Below, piece after piece: positions 34,490-42,743 of a stretch of DNA of 48,803 nt. The notes under the pieces are model-generated. The model did no database searches and was not told the DNA's origin. It saw only the letters and a list, made by a program, of their open reading frames with translations. Origin of the DNA: an uncultured Alphaproteobacteria bacterium (GTDB lineage Bacteria; Pseudomonadota; Alphaproteobacteria; Puniceispirillales; Marisalimonadaceae); contig CAKZQZ010000004.1 in the NCBI GenBank assembly GCA_937142855.1, positions 1 through 48,803 on the forward strand, in the 5' to 3' direction. Numbering within the stretch: the stretch's first letter is position 1; every line of letters starts with the position of its first letter. The position numbers were made by a program, and so were the translations under genes.

Positions 34490-34939
34490 ATGAGTGATAA
34501 CGTCGTACACATGAAACTTGATGGATCATCTAAAAGTCATTCAAGAACAGATATAATTACCAGAGATGTTGAGAGTGTAATTGATGAACCTATTGCAAGA
34601 GGGGGCACAAACCTAGGGATGTCTCCAACTGAAACACTTGTATCATCTTTAATTGGATGCACTAATGTTATCACTCATAGAATAATGGAAAAAATGGGAT
34701 TTAAAATAGACAGCCTGAACATTAAATCTAAAACCATGTTTAATAGGGATGGTGTAGGATTAATCCAAGAAGTAGAAGTACCTTTTCCTGAAATTAATCT
34801 TGATATAGACATTTCAACAGATGCTTCTGAAAATGATTTAATAGAAGTTCAAAAACAATTAGCAATGTATTGTCCTATTGCTAAAGTTATCAGAAACTCT
34901 GGAACTAAAATTAATGAAAACTGGACAAAAATTAATTAG
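34490..34939 (+). CDS. OsmC-family protein (second copy)
   Basis: A 149-residue OsmC-family protein distinct from the one at 30104. The cysteines are in SSLIGCTNVITHRIMEKMG (first) and MYCPIAKVIRNSG (second), and RGGTNLGMSPTETLVSSLIG matches the family's 'GG...gP.P.e.l..al..C' block better than the first copy does. It starts at ATG with GGGAG upstream and is divergent from the three-subunit molybdenum hydroxylase. A peroxide or persulfide defence role is known of relatives, but none is shown here. Confidence 0.9.
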   Translation: MSDNVVHMKLDGSSKSHSRTDIITRDVESVIDEPIARGGTNLGMSPTETLVSSLIGCTNVITHRIMEKMGFKIDSLNIKSKTMFNRDGVGLIQEVEVPFPEINLDIDISTDASENDLIEVQKQLAMYCPIAKVIRNSGTKINENWTKIN

Positions 34940-34948
34940 GATAAATTT

Positions 34949-35824
34949 ATGAACCGAAGAGATAGATTATATCATCAACCTTTTATAAATAGACCTAAAT
35001 TAACTTTAAAAAATAATAAAAAAATTATTTTATGGGTTATTGTTAATTTAGAGGTTTGGGACCCTGAATTACCGCAACCTAGAAATATTTTACCTCCCCC
35101 CATGGGTGTGCCGATGCTACCTGACCTTCCTAATTGGTCATGGCATGAATATGGTATGAGGGTTGGTTTTTGGAGATTGTTGAACACTCTTAAAAAAAGA
35201 AATATTTGTTCAACTTTAGCTTTAAACGCCACAGTGATTGACCATTATCCAGAAACTGTTGAGGCAGCCATACAAGAGAATTGGGAGCCTATGGGACATG
35301 GATATATTCAAAGGCCTATGCATAAAGTTGACAATGAGTATGTAGATATAAAATCAGCAATTGAAAAAATACAAGAATTTACTAAAGAACAGGTTATTGG
35401 TTGGGAAAGCCCAGGATTAACTGAGACAAGTGATACCTTAGATATTTTATCTGATCACGGTATTAAGTACGTTGCTAATTGGCCTGTAGATGACCTTCCA
35501 GAAGATTTGAGAGTAAAAAGTGGTAAGAGAATGATAACGCTTCCCTACCCTGTTGAGATTAATGATGTTGTGATGACATCTGTGCAAGTTCATAAATCAG
35601 ACGAGATTTTTAGTAGAGGAAAACTACAATTTGATAGATTATATCAAGAAACTAATGATAACGTTAAAATAATGGCTATAAGCGTTCACCCATACCTTAC
35701 TGGTGTACCTCATAGGATATTGTTTTTTGAAAAACTTCTTGATTATATTCTAGAGCATGAAGACGTGGAAATCATGACAGGTAGAGATATTCATGACTGG
35801 TATACTCATCAAGTCAAAAAATAA
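34949..35824 (+). CDS. Polysaccharide-deacetylase-fold protein, PuuE-like
   Basis: A 291-residue protein of the NodB/polysaccharide deacetylase superfamily, nearer to the PuuE allantoinase-like branch than to true chitin deacetylases. It has WVIVNLEVWDPELPQP at the first motif position, a large WSWHEYGMRVGFWRLL region, EPMGHGYIQRPM in place of the catalytic H-x-x-x-H motif, and ISVHPYLTGVPHRI near the end. No signal peptide is present, so the substrate is intracellular. PuuE-type proteins hydrolyse cyclic amides such as allantoin, which fits a nitrogen-ring pathway. It follows the OsmC gene by 9 bases. Confidence 0.83.
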   Translation: MNRRDRLYHQPFINRPKLTLKNNKKIILWVIVNLEVWDPELPQPRNILPPPMGVPMLPDLPNWSWHEYGMRVGFWRLLNTLKKRNICSTLALNATVIDHYPETVEAAIQENWEPMGHGYIQRPMHKVDNEYVDIKSAIEKIQEFTKEQVIGWESPGLTETSDTLDILSDHGIKYVANWPVDDLPEDLRVKSGKRMITLPYPVEINDVVMTSVQVHKSDEIFSRGKLQFDRLYQETNDNVKIMAISVHPYLTGVPHRILFFEKLLDYILEHEDVEIMTGRDIHDWYTHQVKK

Positions 35825-35832
35825 AAACCTGT

Positions 35833-36579
35833 CTAAAAGAATAACTTATAATAAAGCCTTCCTATATTTTCTCTTATATAAAGTGATGTTTTACCAAATG
35901 CTTCTACTTTTGGAAGAAAACTAATAATTGTTAGATTTTGAATGGAAGACTTAAAATCAACTGGGTAAGGCATCACATCAAAACCTTGTTTTTCAAATAA
36001 ATATTTTGATCTTTGCATATGAAATGCTGAAGTCACCAATGTAATAGAAGAGTTATTTGGAACTATTTTAGTGACGGCAATGCTCTCTTCATACGTATTT
36101 TTTACTTTTTCTGTCACTAATATAACTCCAGGAACACCCAGAGAAATTGCCTTATCTTTAAGAACATAGCCCTCGGGTAACCCATTATCACTCCACGGCA
36201 ATTGACCAGCAGTAAAAATTAATTTATCAGATTTATAATTTTTAATTAAATCAATACCTGCGAAAAATCGGTCAGGGTCATTAAATTCATAAGTTGAATA
36301 TTTTTTGTTACCTGCTTGATGCAACCCACCACTAAGTACAACAATAGCATCATTTTCTTTAATAGAAGACATAGGTATTGGTTGGTATGGATACTCTAGC
36401 TTTTTCATAAGATAATTTCCAACCATGGGGTTTGAAGAAACTAATAAAACTAGGAATGCAAGAAATACAAAAACTCTTTTTTTTGAAAACAGCGAAATTA
36501 TTAAAAATAATAAAATTATTCCTAATGGAGAAATAAAAAAAGGCAAAATTTTATGTAAATATATCAATATATCAATCAC
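35833..36579 (-). CDS. YdcF/SanA-family (DUF218) membrane protein
   Basis: A 248-residue protein with two N-terminal hydrophobic segments (about 10-27 and 32-48), followed by the cytoplasmic-or-periplasmic DUF218 domain. AIVVLSGGLHQAG, TAGQLPWSD, EESIAVTKIV and VTSAFHMQRSKYLFEKQG are typical of the ElyC/SanA/YdcF group linked to envelope integrity. The start is GTG without a clear ribosome binding site. It lies 40 bases after phoB on the same strand, so it may be transcribed with the phosphate genes or have its own promoter. Its biochemical function is unknown. Confidence 0.85.
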   Translation of the reverse strand: MIDILIYLHKILPFFISPLGIILLFLIISLFSKKRVFVFLAFLVLLVSSNPMVGNYLMKKLEYPYQPIPMSSIKENDAIVVLSGGLHQAGNKKYSTYEFNDPDRFFAGIDLIKNYKSDKLIFTAGQLPWSDNGLPEGYVLKDKAISLGVPGVILVTEKVKNTYEESIAVTKIVPNNSSITLVTSAFHMQRSKYLFEKQGFDVMPYPVDFKSSIQNLTIISFLPKVEAFGKTSLYIRENIGRLYYKLFF

Positions 36580-36619
36580 TTACAGTAATTAATCAAACTA
36601 TTATTGTAATTACACTAGT

Positions 36620-37321
36620 TTAAATAATTTTATTTGTAAATAAGCCATAACCACCATCCCTTACTGTTCTTATTGGATCTATGTTTTCTGTCGAAGCTGT
36701 TTTCAATGCTTTCCTAAGCCTGCTCATGTGAACATCAACAGTTCTTTCTTCAACATAGACACCATGCCCCCATACTAAATCTAACAGCTTGCCTCTAGAA
36801 AATATATGACCTGGCCTTTCCATTAATAATGTAAGCAATTTAAATTCTTTAGGCCCTAATTTCACTTCTTTATCAAAATAAGTAACCTCCATCTCACCAA
36901 GTGACAATGTTAGATTATTATGCTGAAGAATATCATTTACAAGAGCAGGTCTAGAACGTCTTAGTAGAGCTTTTACCCTTGATAAAAGTTCTTTTGGAGA
37001 GAATGGTTTCGAAATATAATCATCTGCACCAGTATCTAAGCCAAGTGATTTATCAGAGTCCTCACTTCTAGCGCTTAAAATAATAATAGGAAGTAGTTTG
37101 GTTTCTGATCTGGACCTTAAGGTTCGACAAACATCGATTCCAGACATTTTTGGCATCATCCAATCCAAAATTATTAAATCAGGAGAATGATTTTCGATTA
37201 ATTCAAGAGCCTCTAAACCATTTGAAGCTTTGATTATAGAAAAGCCAGCATTTCTTAAATTATAATCCATTAACTCTAATTGATTTGGCTCATCATCAGC
37301 AATTAAAATAGTTATATCCAT
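36620..37321 (-). CDS. phoB: Phosphate regulon response regulator PhoB
   Basis: This two-component regulator of phosphate starvation genes is activated by PhoR. The receiver domain has the acidic pair D9-D10, phospho-acceptor D53 (LIILDWMMPK) and the conserved lysine in YISKPFSPKEL. The C-terminal OmpR-type winged helix (about 130-230) has FKLLTLLMERPGHIFSR and EERTVDVHMSRLRKAL. The 233-residue length is standard. It follows phoU by 15 bases, with AAGGA before ATG, at the end of the pst unit. Confidence 0.96.
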   Translation of the reverse strand: MDITILIADDEPNQLELMDYNLRNAGFSIIKASNGLEALELIENHSPDLIILDWMMPKMSGIDVCRTLRSRSETKLLPIIILSARSEDSDKSLGLDTGADDYISKPFSPKELLSRVKALLRRSRPALVNDILQHNNLTLSLGEMEVTYFDKEVKLGPKEFKLLTLLMERPGHIFSRGKLLDLVWGHGVYVEERTVDVHMSRLRKALKTASTENIDPIRTVRDGGYGLFTNKII

Positions 37322-37336
37322 AATAAATCAAATCCT

Positions 37337-38044
37337 TTAATTTGGTATTTTTAAACTAGTTTTATCAGCTTTTGGCCTAAGATCAGACAAGGCACGTCCA
37401 TTTACCAAAAAATAAATTTGTTCAGCAACATCAGTAATATAATCTGCAACACGTTCAATGTTTTTGGCTATAAAAAGAAGATGAGCACCGGTTGGGGCAA
37501 AGTTTTTCTTTCTTTGCATATGAGATATAATTTCTAAATAATATTCTGTATGCATTTTATCTATTTTGATGTCTGAATTTCTTATTTTAACAGCTAATTT
37601 ATCATCTTCATTAATGTAAGCATCCAAAACGTCTTCAAACATCGTTTGTGTTTTTTGTCCCATCTTACCAATGTTTACACCAGGTAAATCGGTATATTTA
37701 AGCTCAATTAATAATTTTGTTCTATTAGATATATTTCTTGAATAATCACCAATTCTTTCAAAAATAGTTGCAATTTTCAAAGCAACAATGACTCTCCTTA
37801 AGTCAGCTGCCTGTGGTGCTCTAAGAGCAATAATTTCAAATCCATACTTTTGGACCTTATCATCTAAATCATCCAAAATTTTGTCATTACTAATAACTGT
37901 TTTTATCTCATCTAAATTTTGGGTGCCAAAATTATTTATACAACTTTCAAATTGATCAAGAGCTGTATTTCCAAGTTTTAATAAATTGTCATTTAATTTG
38001 TTGAGATCTTTATCAAAAGATGAAGAAATATGTGTATTTTCCAT
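37337..38044 (-). CDS. phoU: Phosphate signalling protein PhoU
   Basis: PhoU is a metal-binding helical protein that couples PstSCAB activity to PhoR repression. Two three-helix repeats can be seen, each with a conserved block: VALKIATIFERIGDYSRNISNR in the first and LLFIAKNIERVADYITDVAEQIYF in the second, both carrying the E/D-R-x-x-D metal motif. The 235 residues fit. It lies between pstB and phoB, 8 bases after pstB. Confidence 0.96.
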   Translation of the reverse strand: MENTHISSSFDKDLNKLNDNLLKLGNTALDQFESCINNFGTQNLDEIKTVISNDKILDDLDDKVQKYGFEIIALRAPQAADLRRVIVALKIATIFERIGDYSRNISNRTKLLIELKYTDLPGVNIGKMGQKTQTMFEDVLDAYINEDDKLAVKIRNSDIKIDKMHTEYYLEIISHMQRKKNFAPTGAHLLFIAKNIERVADYITDVAEQIYFLVNGRALSDLRPKADKTSLKIPN

Positions 38045-38052
38045 TTATAAAC

Positions 38053-38868
38053 CTATCCTATTTTACCTGATATGTATGCTTCCGTTTGGTGGTGTTGAGG
38101 TCTTGTAAATATATCTTTAGTTCTTCCAACTTCTATTAATTTTCCAAGATGAAAATAAGCAGTTTTTTTTGAAACTCTTGCAGCTTGTTGCATAGAGTGA
38201 GTTACAATCACTATTGAGTAATCATTACCAAGTTCGTGAATTAACTCCTCAATTTTTGCTGTTGCTATAGGATCAAGTGCCGAACAAGGTTCATCCATCA
38301 AAATTACCTCTGGACTGACTGCAATTGCTCTAGCAATACATAACCTTTGTTGCTGACCACCTGACAATCCAGTACCAGGACTGTCAAGTCTATCAATAAC
38401 CTCCTCCCATAACCCAGCTCTTTTAAGAGACTCTTCGACAATTCCATCTAAATGCTCTTTGTTTTCGGATAACCCGTGTATTCTTGGACCATAAGCAACA
38501 TTATCGTAAATAGATTTAGGAAAAGGGTTAGGTTTTTGAAAAACCATACCAATACGAGCTCTTAGAGGGACAACATCAATTTTTTTATCATAAATGTTTT
38601 CGTCATCAATAGTTATTTCTCCCTTAACAGCGCAAGAATCTATTGTATCGTTCATTCTGTTAAAACATCTCAAAAAAGTTGATTTTCCGCACCCTGAAGG
38701 ACCTATAAATGAAATTACTTCTTTATTGCCAATATCAATTGTAACGTTGTCTATTGCTTTATTATCACCATAAAAAACACTAACATTTCTAGCTTTTAGA
38801 CGAGGGTTTTGGGAAAACACGTCACCTACTGTTAAATCTAGAGTTTTTAAGTCGTTATTAATAAGCAT
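38053..38868 (-). CDS. pstB: Phosphate ABC transporter ATPase PstB
   Basis: This is the ATP-hydrolysing subunit of the high-affinity phosphate importer. Walker A is GPSGCGKST (56-64), the signature is LSGGQQQR and Walker B is [13 protein letters not shown], followed by the [12 protein letters not shown] switch histidine. The motif [20 protein letters not shown] is specific to PstB. Length is 271 residues, with about 20 more N-terminal residues than E. coli PstB. GGAGA precedes the ATG. Confidence 0.98.
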   Translation of the reverse strand: MLINNDLKTLDLTVGDVFSQNPRLKARNVSVFYGDNKAIDNVTIDIGNKEVISFIGPSGCGKSTFLRCFNRMNDTIDSCAVKGEITIDDENIYDKKIDVVPLRARIGMVFQKPNPFPKSIYDNVAYGPRIHGLSENKEHLDGIVEESLKRAGLWEEVIDRLDSPGTGLSGGQQQRLCIARAIAVSPEVILMDEPCSALDPIATAKIEELIHELGNDYSIVIVTHSMQQAARVSKKTAYFHLGKLIEVGRTKDIFTRPQHHQTEAYISGKIG

Positions 38869-38880
38869 CGATTATCTCCA

Positions 38881-40176
38881 TTACCATCGTCTTTCTAATT
38901 TTTTTCTTAAATAAACAGCTAATGCATTCATACTTATTAGAAAGCCTAATAAAACTATTATCGCTGCGCTTGTTTTTTGAATAAACATTCTTTCAGCAAA
39001 ATCCGCCCACATGAATATTTGAACTGGTAAGACTGTACCAGGATCTAATACGCTATTAGGAACATCTACAATAAAAGCAACCATACCAATCATTAACAAA
39101 GGAGCTGTTTCACCTAATGCTTGGGCCATGCCTATAATTGTACCAGTTAACATTCCAGGCATTGCTAGAGGAATAACGTGATGAAAAATGACCTGAATCT
39201 TAGAAGCTCCTATCCCATAAGCTGCATCTCTTACCGAAGGCGGGACCGCCCTTATAGCTGCCCTAGACGAAATAATTATTGTTGGTAAGGTCATTAAGGC
39301 TAACACCATACCACCCACTAAAGGGATAGATCTAGGCATACCAAATATACTTATGAAAATTGCTAATCCCATAATACCAAAAACGACTGATGGAACTGCA
39401 GCTAGATTATTAATATTTACTTCTATAAACTCAGTAATTCGATTTTTTTTAGCAATCTCTTCTAAATAGACTGCGGTTGCCACACCAAGAGGAAACGCAA
39501 TCAATAAACAAACAGATAAAGTTAACATTGACCCTATAAAAGCACCTTTAATACCTGCCATTTCAGGATTACCTGAAGCACTACCACTTAAAATATAATC
39601 ACTAAATTCGTATGAAATTCTTCCTTCTTCGTTTAATTTATCAATAAATTGGATTGCTTTATCACTAATTCTTCTCTCATTTTCTGGTGTTTCTCTTTTT
39701 ATATAGCCACGCAAAAAACTATCTACATCATCATCCAAGGCAAACTTAACGATTGCTGTTGTTCCAAATAAAGAAGGATTGTTTTTTACCATCTTGGCAA
39801 TCCTTACATCTTTACCAGAGGAAACTATTTTTTTTGCAATTTTTCTCTCTTTTCTACCTTTGGGTTGAATAATTGAATATAGAGATTCGTTTACAATTTT
39901 ACTGGCTTCACCATCAAATAAAGAATTATCTGACAGGTCACCTTTAGGATCAATTCTTTCTCTATCAAATTTAATATCTAGAGTAACATAATACTGAAAA
40001 AAACCAGGGTAACCTTTTGTAAAAATTGAATAAAACAAGGTTAACAAAAAACAAACAGCTAAACCAATAGCAATTCTTCCAAATAATTTTAGCCGATTAT
40101 CTCTAGACCGTCTTTTTACAATAGATTTTTTAACTATATCTAATGCATCTGATGGAGAAATAATTTTGTTATTCAT
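38881..40176 (-). CDS. pstA: Phosphate ABC transporter permease PstA
   Basis: A membrane subunit of the phosphate importer. The ABC permease core (about 205-420) contains VAIY-type TM segments and the EAA-like loop DAAYGIGASKIQVIFHHVIPLAMPG. The N-terminal half has one membrane helix (about 30-50) and then a soluble domain of about 150 residues (to near 200). Such an extended N-terminus (DUF3333-like) is common in alphaproteobacterial PstA. At 431 residues it is much longer than E. coli PstA. It overlaps pstC by 8 bases. Confidence 0.95.
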   Translation of the reverse strand: MNNKIISPSDALDIVKKSIVKRRSRDNRLKLFGRIAIGLAVCFLLTLFYSIFTKGYPGFFQYYVTLDIKFDRERIDPKGDLSDNSLFDGEASKIVNESLYSIIQPKGRKERKIAKKIVSSGKDVRIAKMVKNNPSLFGTTAIVKFALDDDVDSFLRGYIKRETPENERRISDKAIQFIDKLNEEGRISYEFSDYILSGSASGNPEMAGIKGAFIGSMLTLSVCLLIAFPLGVATAVYLEEIAKKNRITEFIEVNINNLAAVPSVVFGIMGLAIFISIFGMPRSIPLVGGMVLALMTLPTIIISSRAAIRAVPPSVRDAAYGIGASKIQVIFHHVIPLAMPGMLTGTIIGMAQALGETAPLLMIGMVAFIVDVPNSVLDPGTVLPVQIFMWADFAERMFIQKTSAAIIVLLGFLISMNALAVYLRKKLERRW

Positions 40177-41557
40177 ATTGCTCTCTATATTTTTTTACAA
40201 TGTGCAAAGCATAAAAATTCATTGCCAGTGTTATAATTATAAGCGTTAAAGCCAAAGCAAATGCTGATAAAGTCTTTGCAGACTCAAATTCCTGATCACC
40301 TACTAATATTGTAACAATTTGGGATGTAACAGTGGTTACAGCTTCCAGTGGATTGGCTGTAAGGTTAGCTGCCAATCCTGCGGCCATTACAACAATCATA
40401 GTTTCACCAACCGCTCTTGAAACAGCAAGAATAATACTAGCCACAACACCTGGTAAAGCTGCAGGTAATACAATTTTCATAACGGTTTCATTTTTAGTTG
40501 AACCCAGACCATATCCGGCATCACGAAGTGATTGAGGTACTGCATTTATAACGTCATCTGATAAAGATGAAATAAAAGGGATTATCATAATTCCCATTAC
40601 TAATCCTGCAGCCAAGGCTGACTCTGAGGCAACATTAAGACCAAAGATTGAACCTGAAGACCTTAAAAAAGGCGCAACAGTTAAAGCAGCAAAAAAACCA
40701 TAAACAACAGTTGGTATACCAGCTAAAATTTCTAAAAGTGGTTTAAAAAACGCTCTTTCTTTACTTGTAGCATATTCGGACAAATAAATAGCACTAAACA
40801 AACCAACAGGCACAGATACACACAAAGCAATTATTGATATTAGAAAAGTACCAGCAAATAAAGGTATTGCTCCATATTGTGATAAACCTTCTTGTCCTGA
40901 ACCAGCTCTATCTGCACCTTCAAATTGTGGGTTCCAAATAGTACCAAACAAAAACTCATCGTAAGGAATTAAAGCAAAAAACCTAATCGATTCAAAAACA
41001 ACAGAGAAAATAATTGCAATTGTAGTTAATATTGCAATCATAGAGCTTACTGCTAAAATTGAAGTAACTATTTTTTCAACAGCGTTACGAGAACGAAACT
41101 CATACTGAATTTTTTTTAAACTAAAGAAACCAAATATAAAAATTGTTATTGTACAAACAGCCATTGTAATAGTATTTGACTTTAATACCCAAGATTTCCA
41201 AATCGCAGCTGCATTTGCAACCCACTCTGGCGGTGTTCCAAATATTAAACCTTCAACAGAATTATTTATCTGAGCTAACACAATCGTAAAATTGTAATCT
41301 TTAGAATTAACAACTTCATCCGGAATATATTTTTTTATTAATTCGGCAAACAATAAATCATCACAGATAGTAATAGCAAAAAAAATACCCAAAGTTGGTA
41401 TCAATGATGACAATAAGGAATAAAGACCGTAATAATGTATCAATGAGTGAAGTTTTTTTTTATTAGTATATGCTACCTTTTTTGCTTGATTCTTTCCAAG
41501 AAAAAAGAAAACAAAAGAGATTAATAATATACCAACAAGTATATAAAAACTGAACAA
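40169..41557 (-). CDS. pstC: Phosphate ABC transporter permease PstC
   Basis: A membrane subunit paired with PstA. The permease core carries PLLEILAGIPTVVYGFFAAL and the cytoplasmic loop DAGYGLGSTKNETVMKIVLPAALPG, both typical of PstC. The N-terminal half contains extra membrane helices and a connecting domain, again the long alphaproteobacterial form. The start is uncertain: no ATG is available, and the TTG at 41557 is preceded by GGGGA at 5 bases, whereas the TTG at 41569 overlaps that site. I take 41557. A hairpin lies between this gene and pstS. Confidence 0.93.
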   Translation of the reverse strand: MFSFYILVGILLISFVFFFLGKNQAKKVAYTNKKKLHSLIHYYGLYSLLSSLIPTLGIFFAITICDDLLFAELIKKYIPDEVVNSKDYNFTIVLAQINNSVEGLIFGTPPEWVANAAAIWKSWVLKSNTITMAVCTITIFIFGFFSLKKIQYEFRSRNAVEKIVTSILAVSSMIAILTTIAIIFSVVFESIRFFALIPYDEFLFGTIWNPQFEGADRAGSGQEGLSQYGAIPLFAGTFLISIIALCVSVPVGLFSAIYLSEYATSKERAFFKPLLEILAGIPTVVYGFFAALTVAPFLRSSGSIFGLNVASESALAAGLVMGIMIIPFISSLSDDVINAVPQSLRDAGYGLGSTKNETVMKIVLPAALPGVVASIILAVSRAVGETMIVVMAAGLAANLTANPLEAVTTVTSQIVTILVGDQEFESAKTLSAFALALTLIIITLAMNFYALHIVKKYREQYE

Positions 41558-41574
41558 ATTAATCCCCAAAATTA

Positions 41575-41600
41575 AAAGGCTAGCAATTATGCCAGCCTTT
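41575..41600 (-). terminator. Hairpin between pstS and pstC (partial terminator or mRNA stabiliser)
   Basis: On the minus strand AAAGGCTGGC (41600-41591) pairs with GCTAGCCTTT (41584-41575) around a 6-base loop, with one G-T pair, and is followed by TAATTTT. The stem ends only 18 bases before the pstC start. Such structures after a binding-protein gene usually protect its mRNA and reduce read-through into the permease genes. Confidence 0.75.
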
Positions 41601-41613
41601 AAAAGTTAAAATT

Positions 41614-42645
41614 TTATTTCAAATCAGCAGCTTTTAAAACTGGTAGATTTGTCATAGCTAACTTAAATTTATCTCTTTCTGATTTTGGCATTGGTATCAT
41701 GCCAGCATCAGATAACGCTCCATCATTACTCCAATGCTTTGTCCATTCAGCCATATATTCTTTTACACCAGGCACAACACCAATATGTTGATGTTTCACG
41801 TAGTAATATAATGCTCTTGAGACTGAATAGTTGTTTCCAGCTATATTTTCGAATGTTGGAGCTGTTTTACTTATAACTGCACCCTGTAAGGTGTCTGAAT
41901 TTTGATCTAAGTATGAAAAACCAAAAATACCGTATGCTAATGTATCTTCATTTAACTTTTGAACTATAAGATTGTCTTGTTCACCAGCTTCAATAAATGC
42001 GCCGTCCGTTCTCATTGCACGGCATTTCTTTGCTTTCATACCAGCAGCTTTTAAAGCAGCTTTAGCATCAGCATCTTTTTTACAATAACCTTTTTCATTA
42101 ACCATTTCAGCAAATGATGCTCTTGTTCCAGATGTTGTTGGGGGTCCGTAAACTCTAATCTCAACGTTGGGTAATGATGGATTAACATCACTCCATTTTT
42201 TATAAGGGTTATCTACTAATTTACCTTTAATAGCTACCTTTGCTGTTAAAGCTTTTCCTAAATCAGATTTGGAAATATTTAAAACTTTACCTTTTTTTGA
42301 ATTAGCAACGACAATACCGTCATAACCAACTTTAATTTCAGTTAACTTAACACCATTTTTTTCACAGTATTCTAGTTCTTTAACTTTCATTCTAGAAGAA
42401 GCATTACCTATGTCGATAAATTTTGTACCTACACCGTCACAAACTCCTTTTTTACCAACGGAAGATCCACCTGATTCTACCACTGGAGTTTTAAAGTTTG
42501 GATTTTTACCAAGTTGTTCTGCGATGATTCTAGCAAATGGTAAAACTGTTGAAGACCCTGCAATACTTATTGAATCTCTAGCTTGAGCAACAGTTGTTAG
42601 CACTAAACTAGAAATAACACTCGTCAAAATAATCATTTTTTTCAT
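41614..42645 (-). CDS. pstS: Phosphate-binding protein PstS
   Basis: The periplasmic phosphate receptor of the Pst system, 343 residues. Residues 1-22 form a signal peptide (IILTSVISSLVLTTVAQA, cut before RDS). The ligand loops are SIAGSSTVLPFA, the ESGGSSVGKKGVCDGVG block and GPPTTSGTRASF. It belongs to the longer PstS type found in many alphaproteobacteria, with VVANSKKGKVLNISKSDLGKAL. CGGAG precedes the ATG at 7 bases. Its own promoter region is upstream, after the PiT gene. Confidence 0.96.
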   Translation of the reverse strand: MKKMIILTSVISSLVLTTVAQARDSISIAGSSTVLPFARIIAEQLGKNPNFKTPVVESGGSSVGKKGVCDGVGTKFIDIGNASSRMKVKELEYCEKNGVKLTEIKVGYDGIVVANSKKGKVLNISKSDLGKALTAKVAIKGKLVDNPYKKWSDVNPSLPNVEIRVYGPPTTSGTRASFAEMVNEKGYCKKDADAKAALKAAGMKAKKCRAMRTDGAFIEAGEQDNLIVQKLNEDTLAYGIFGFSYLDQNSDTLQGAVISKTAPTFENIAGNNYSVSRALYYYVKHQHIGVVPGVKEYMAEWTKHWSNDGALSDAGMIPMPKSERDKFKLAMTNLPVLKAADLK

Positions 42646-42743
42646 TTTTAACTCCGAATAAAGGTTTAATTGAATAACCCTTATTTGAACCTTTTATATG
42701 AAAGAAATATTTCAGAAATATTACATTTTTTTTAAAAGTTTAA
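42646..42743 (-). promoter_or_regulatory. pstS upstream region with a perfect 17-base palindrome
   Basis: AATATTTC-A-GAAATATT (42706-42722) is a perfect dyad about 60 bases before the pstS start. Nearer the gene, TTCA-type words occur at roughly helical-turn intervals, but none matches the CTGTCAT direct repeats of a standard Pho box. TATAAA near 42695-42700 on the minus strand could serve as a -10 element. This is the most likely site of PhoB control in the block. Confidence 0.35.

Noticed and set aside
36585-36613. Inverted repeat GTAATTA...TAATTAC between phoB and the ydcF-like gene as a terminator
   Set aside because: Arms are short and A-T only, the loop is 15 bases, and no T tract follows.
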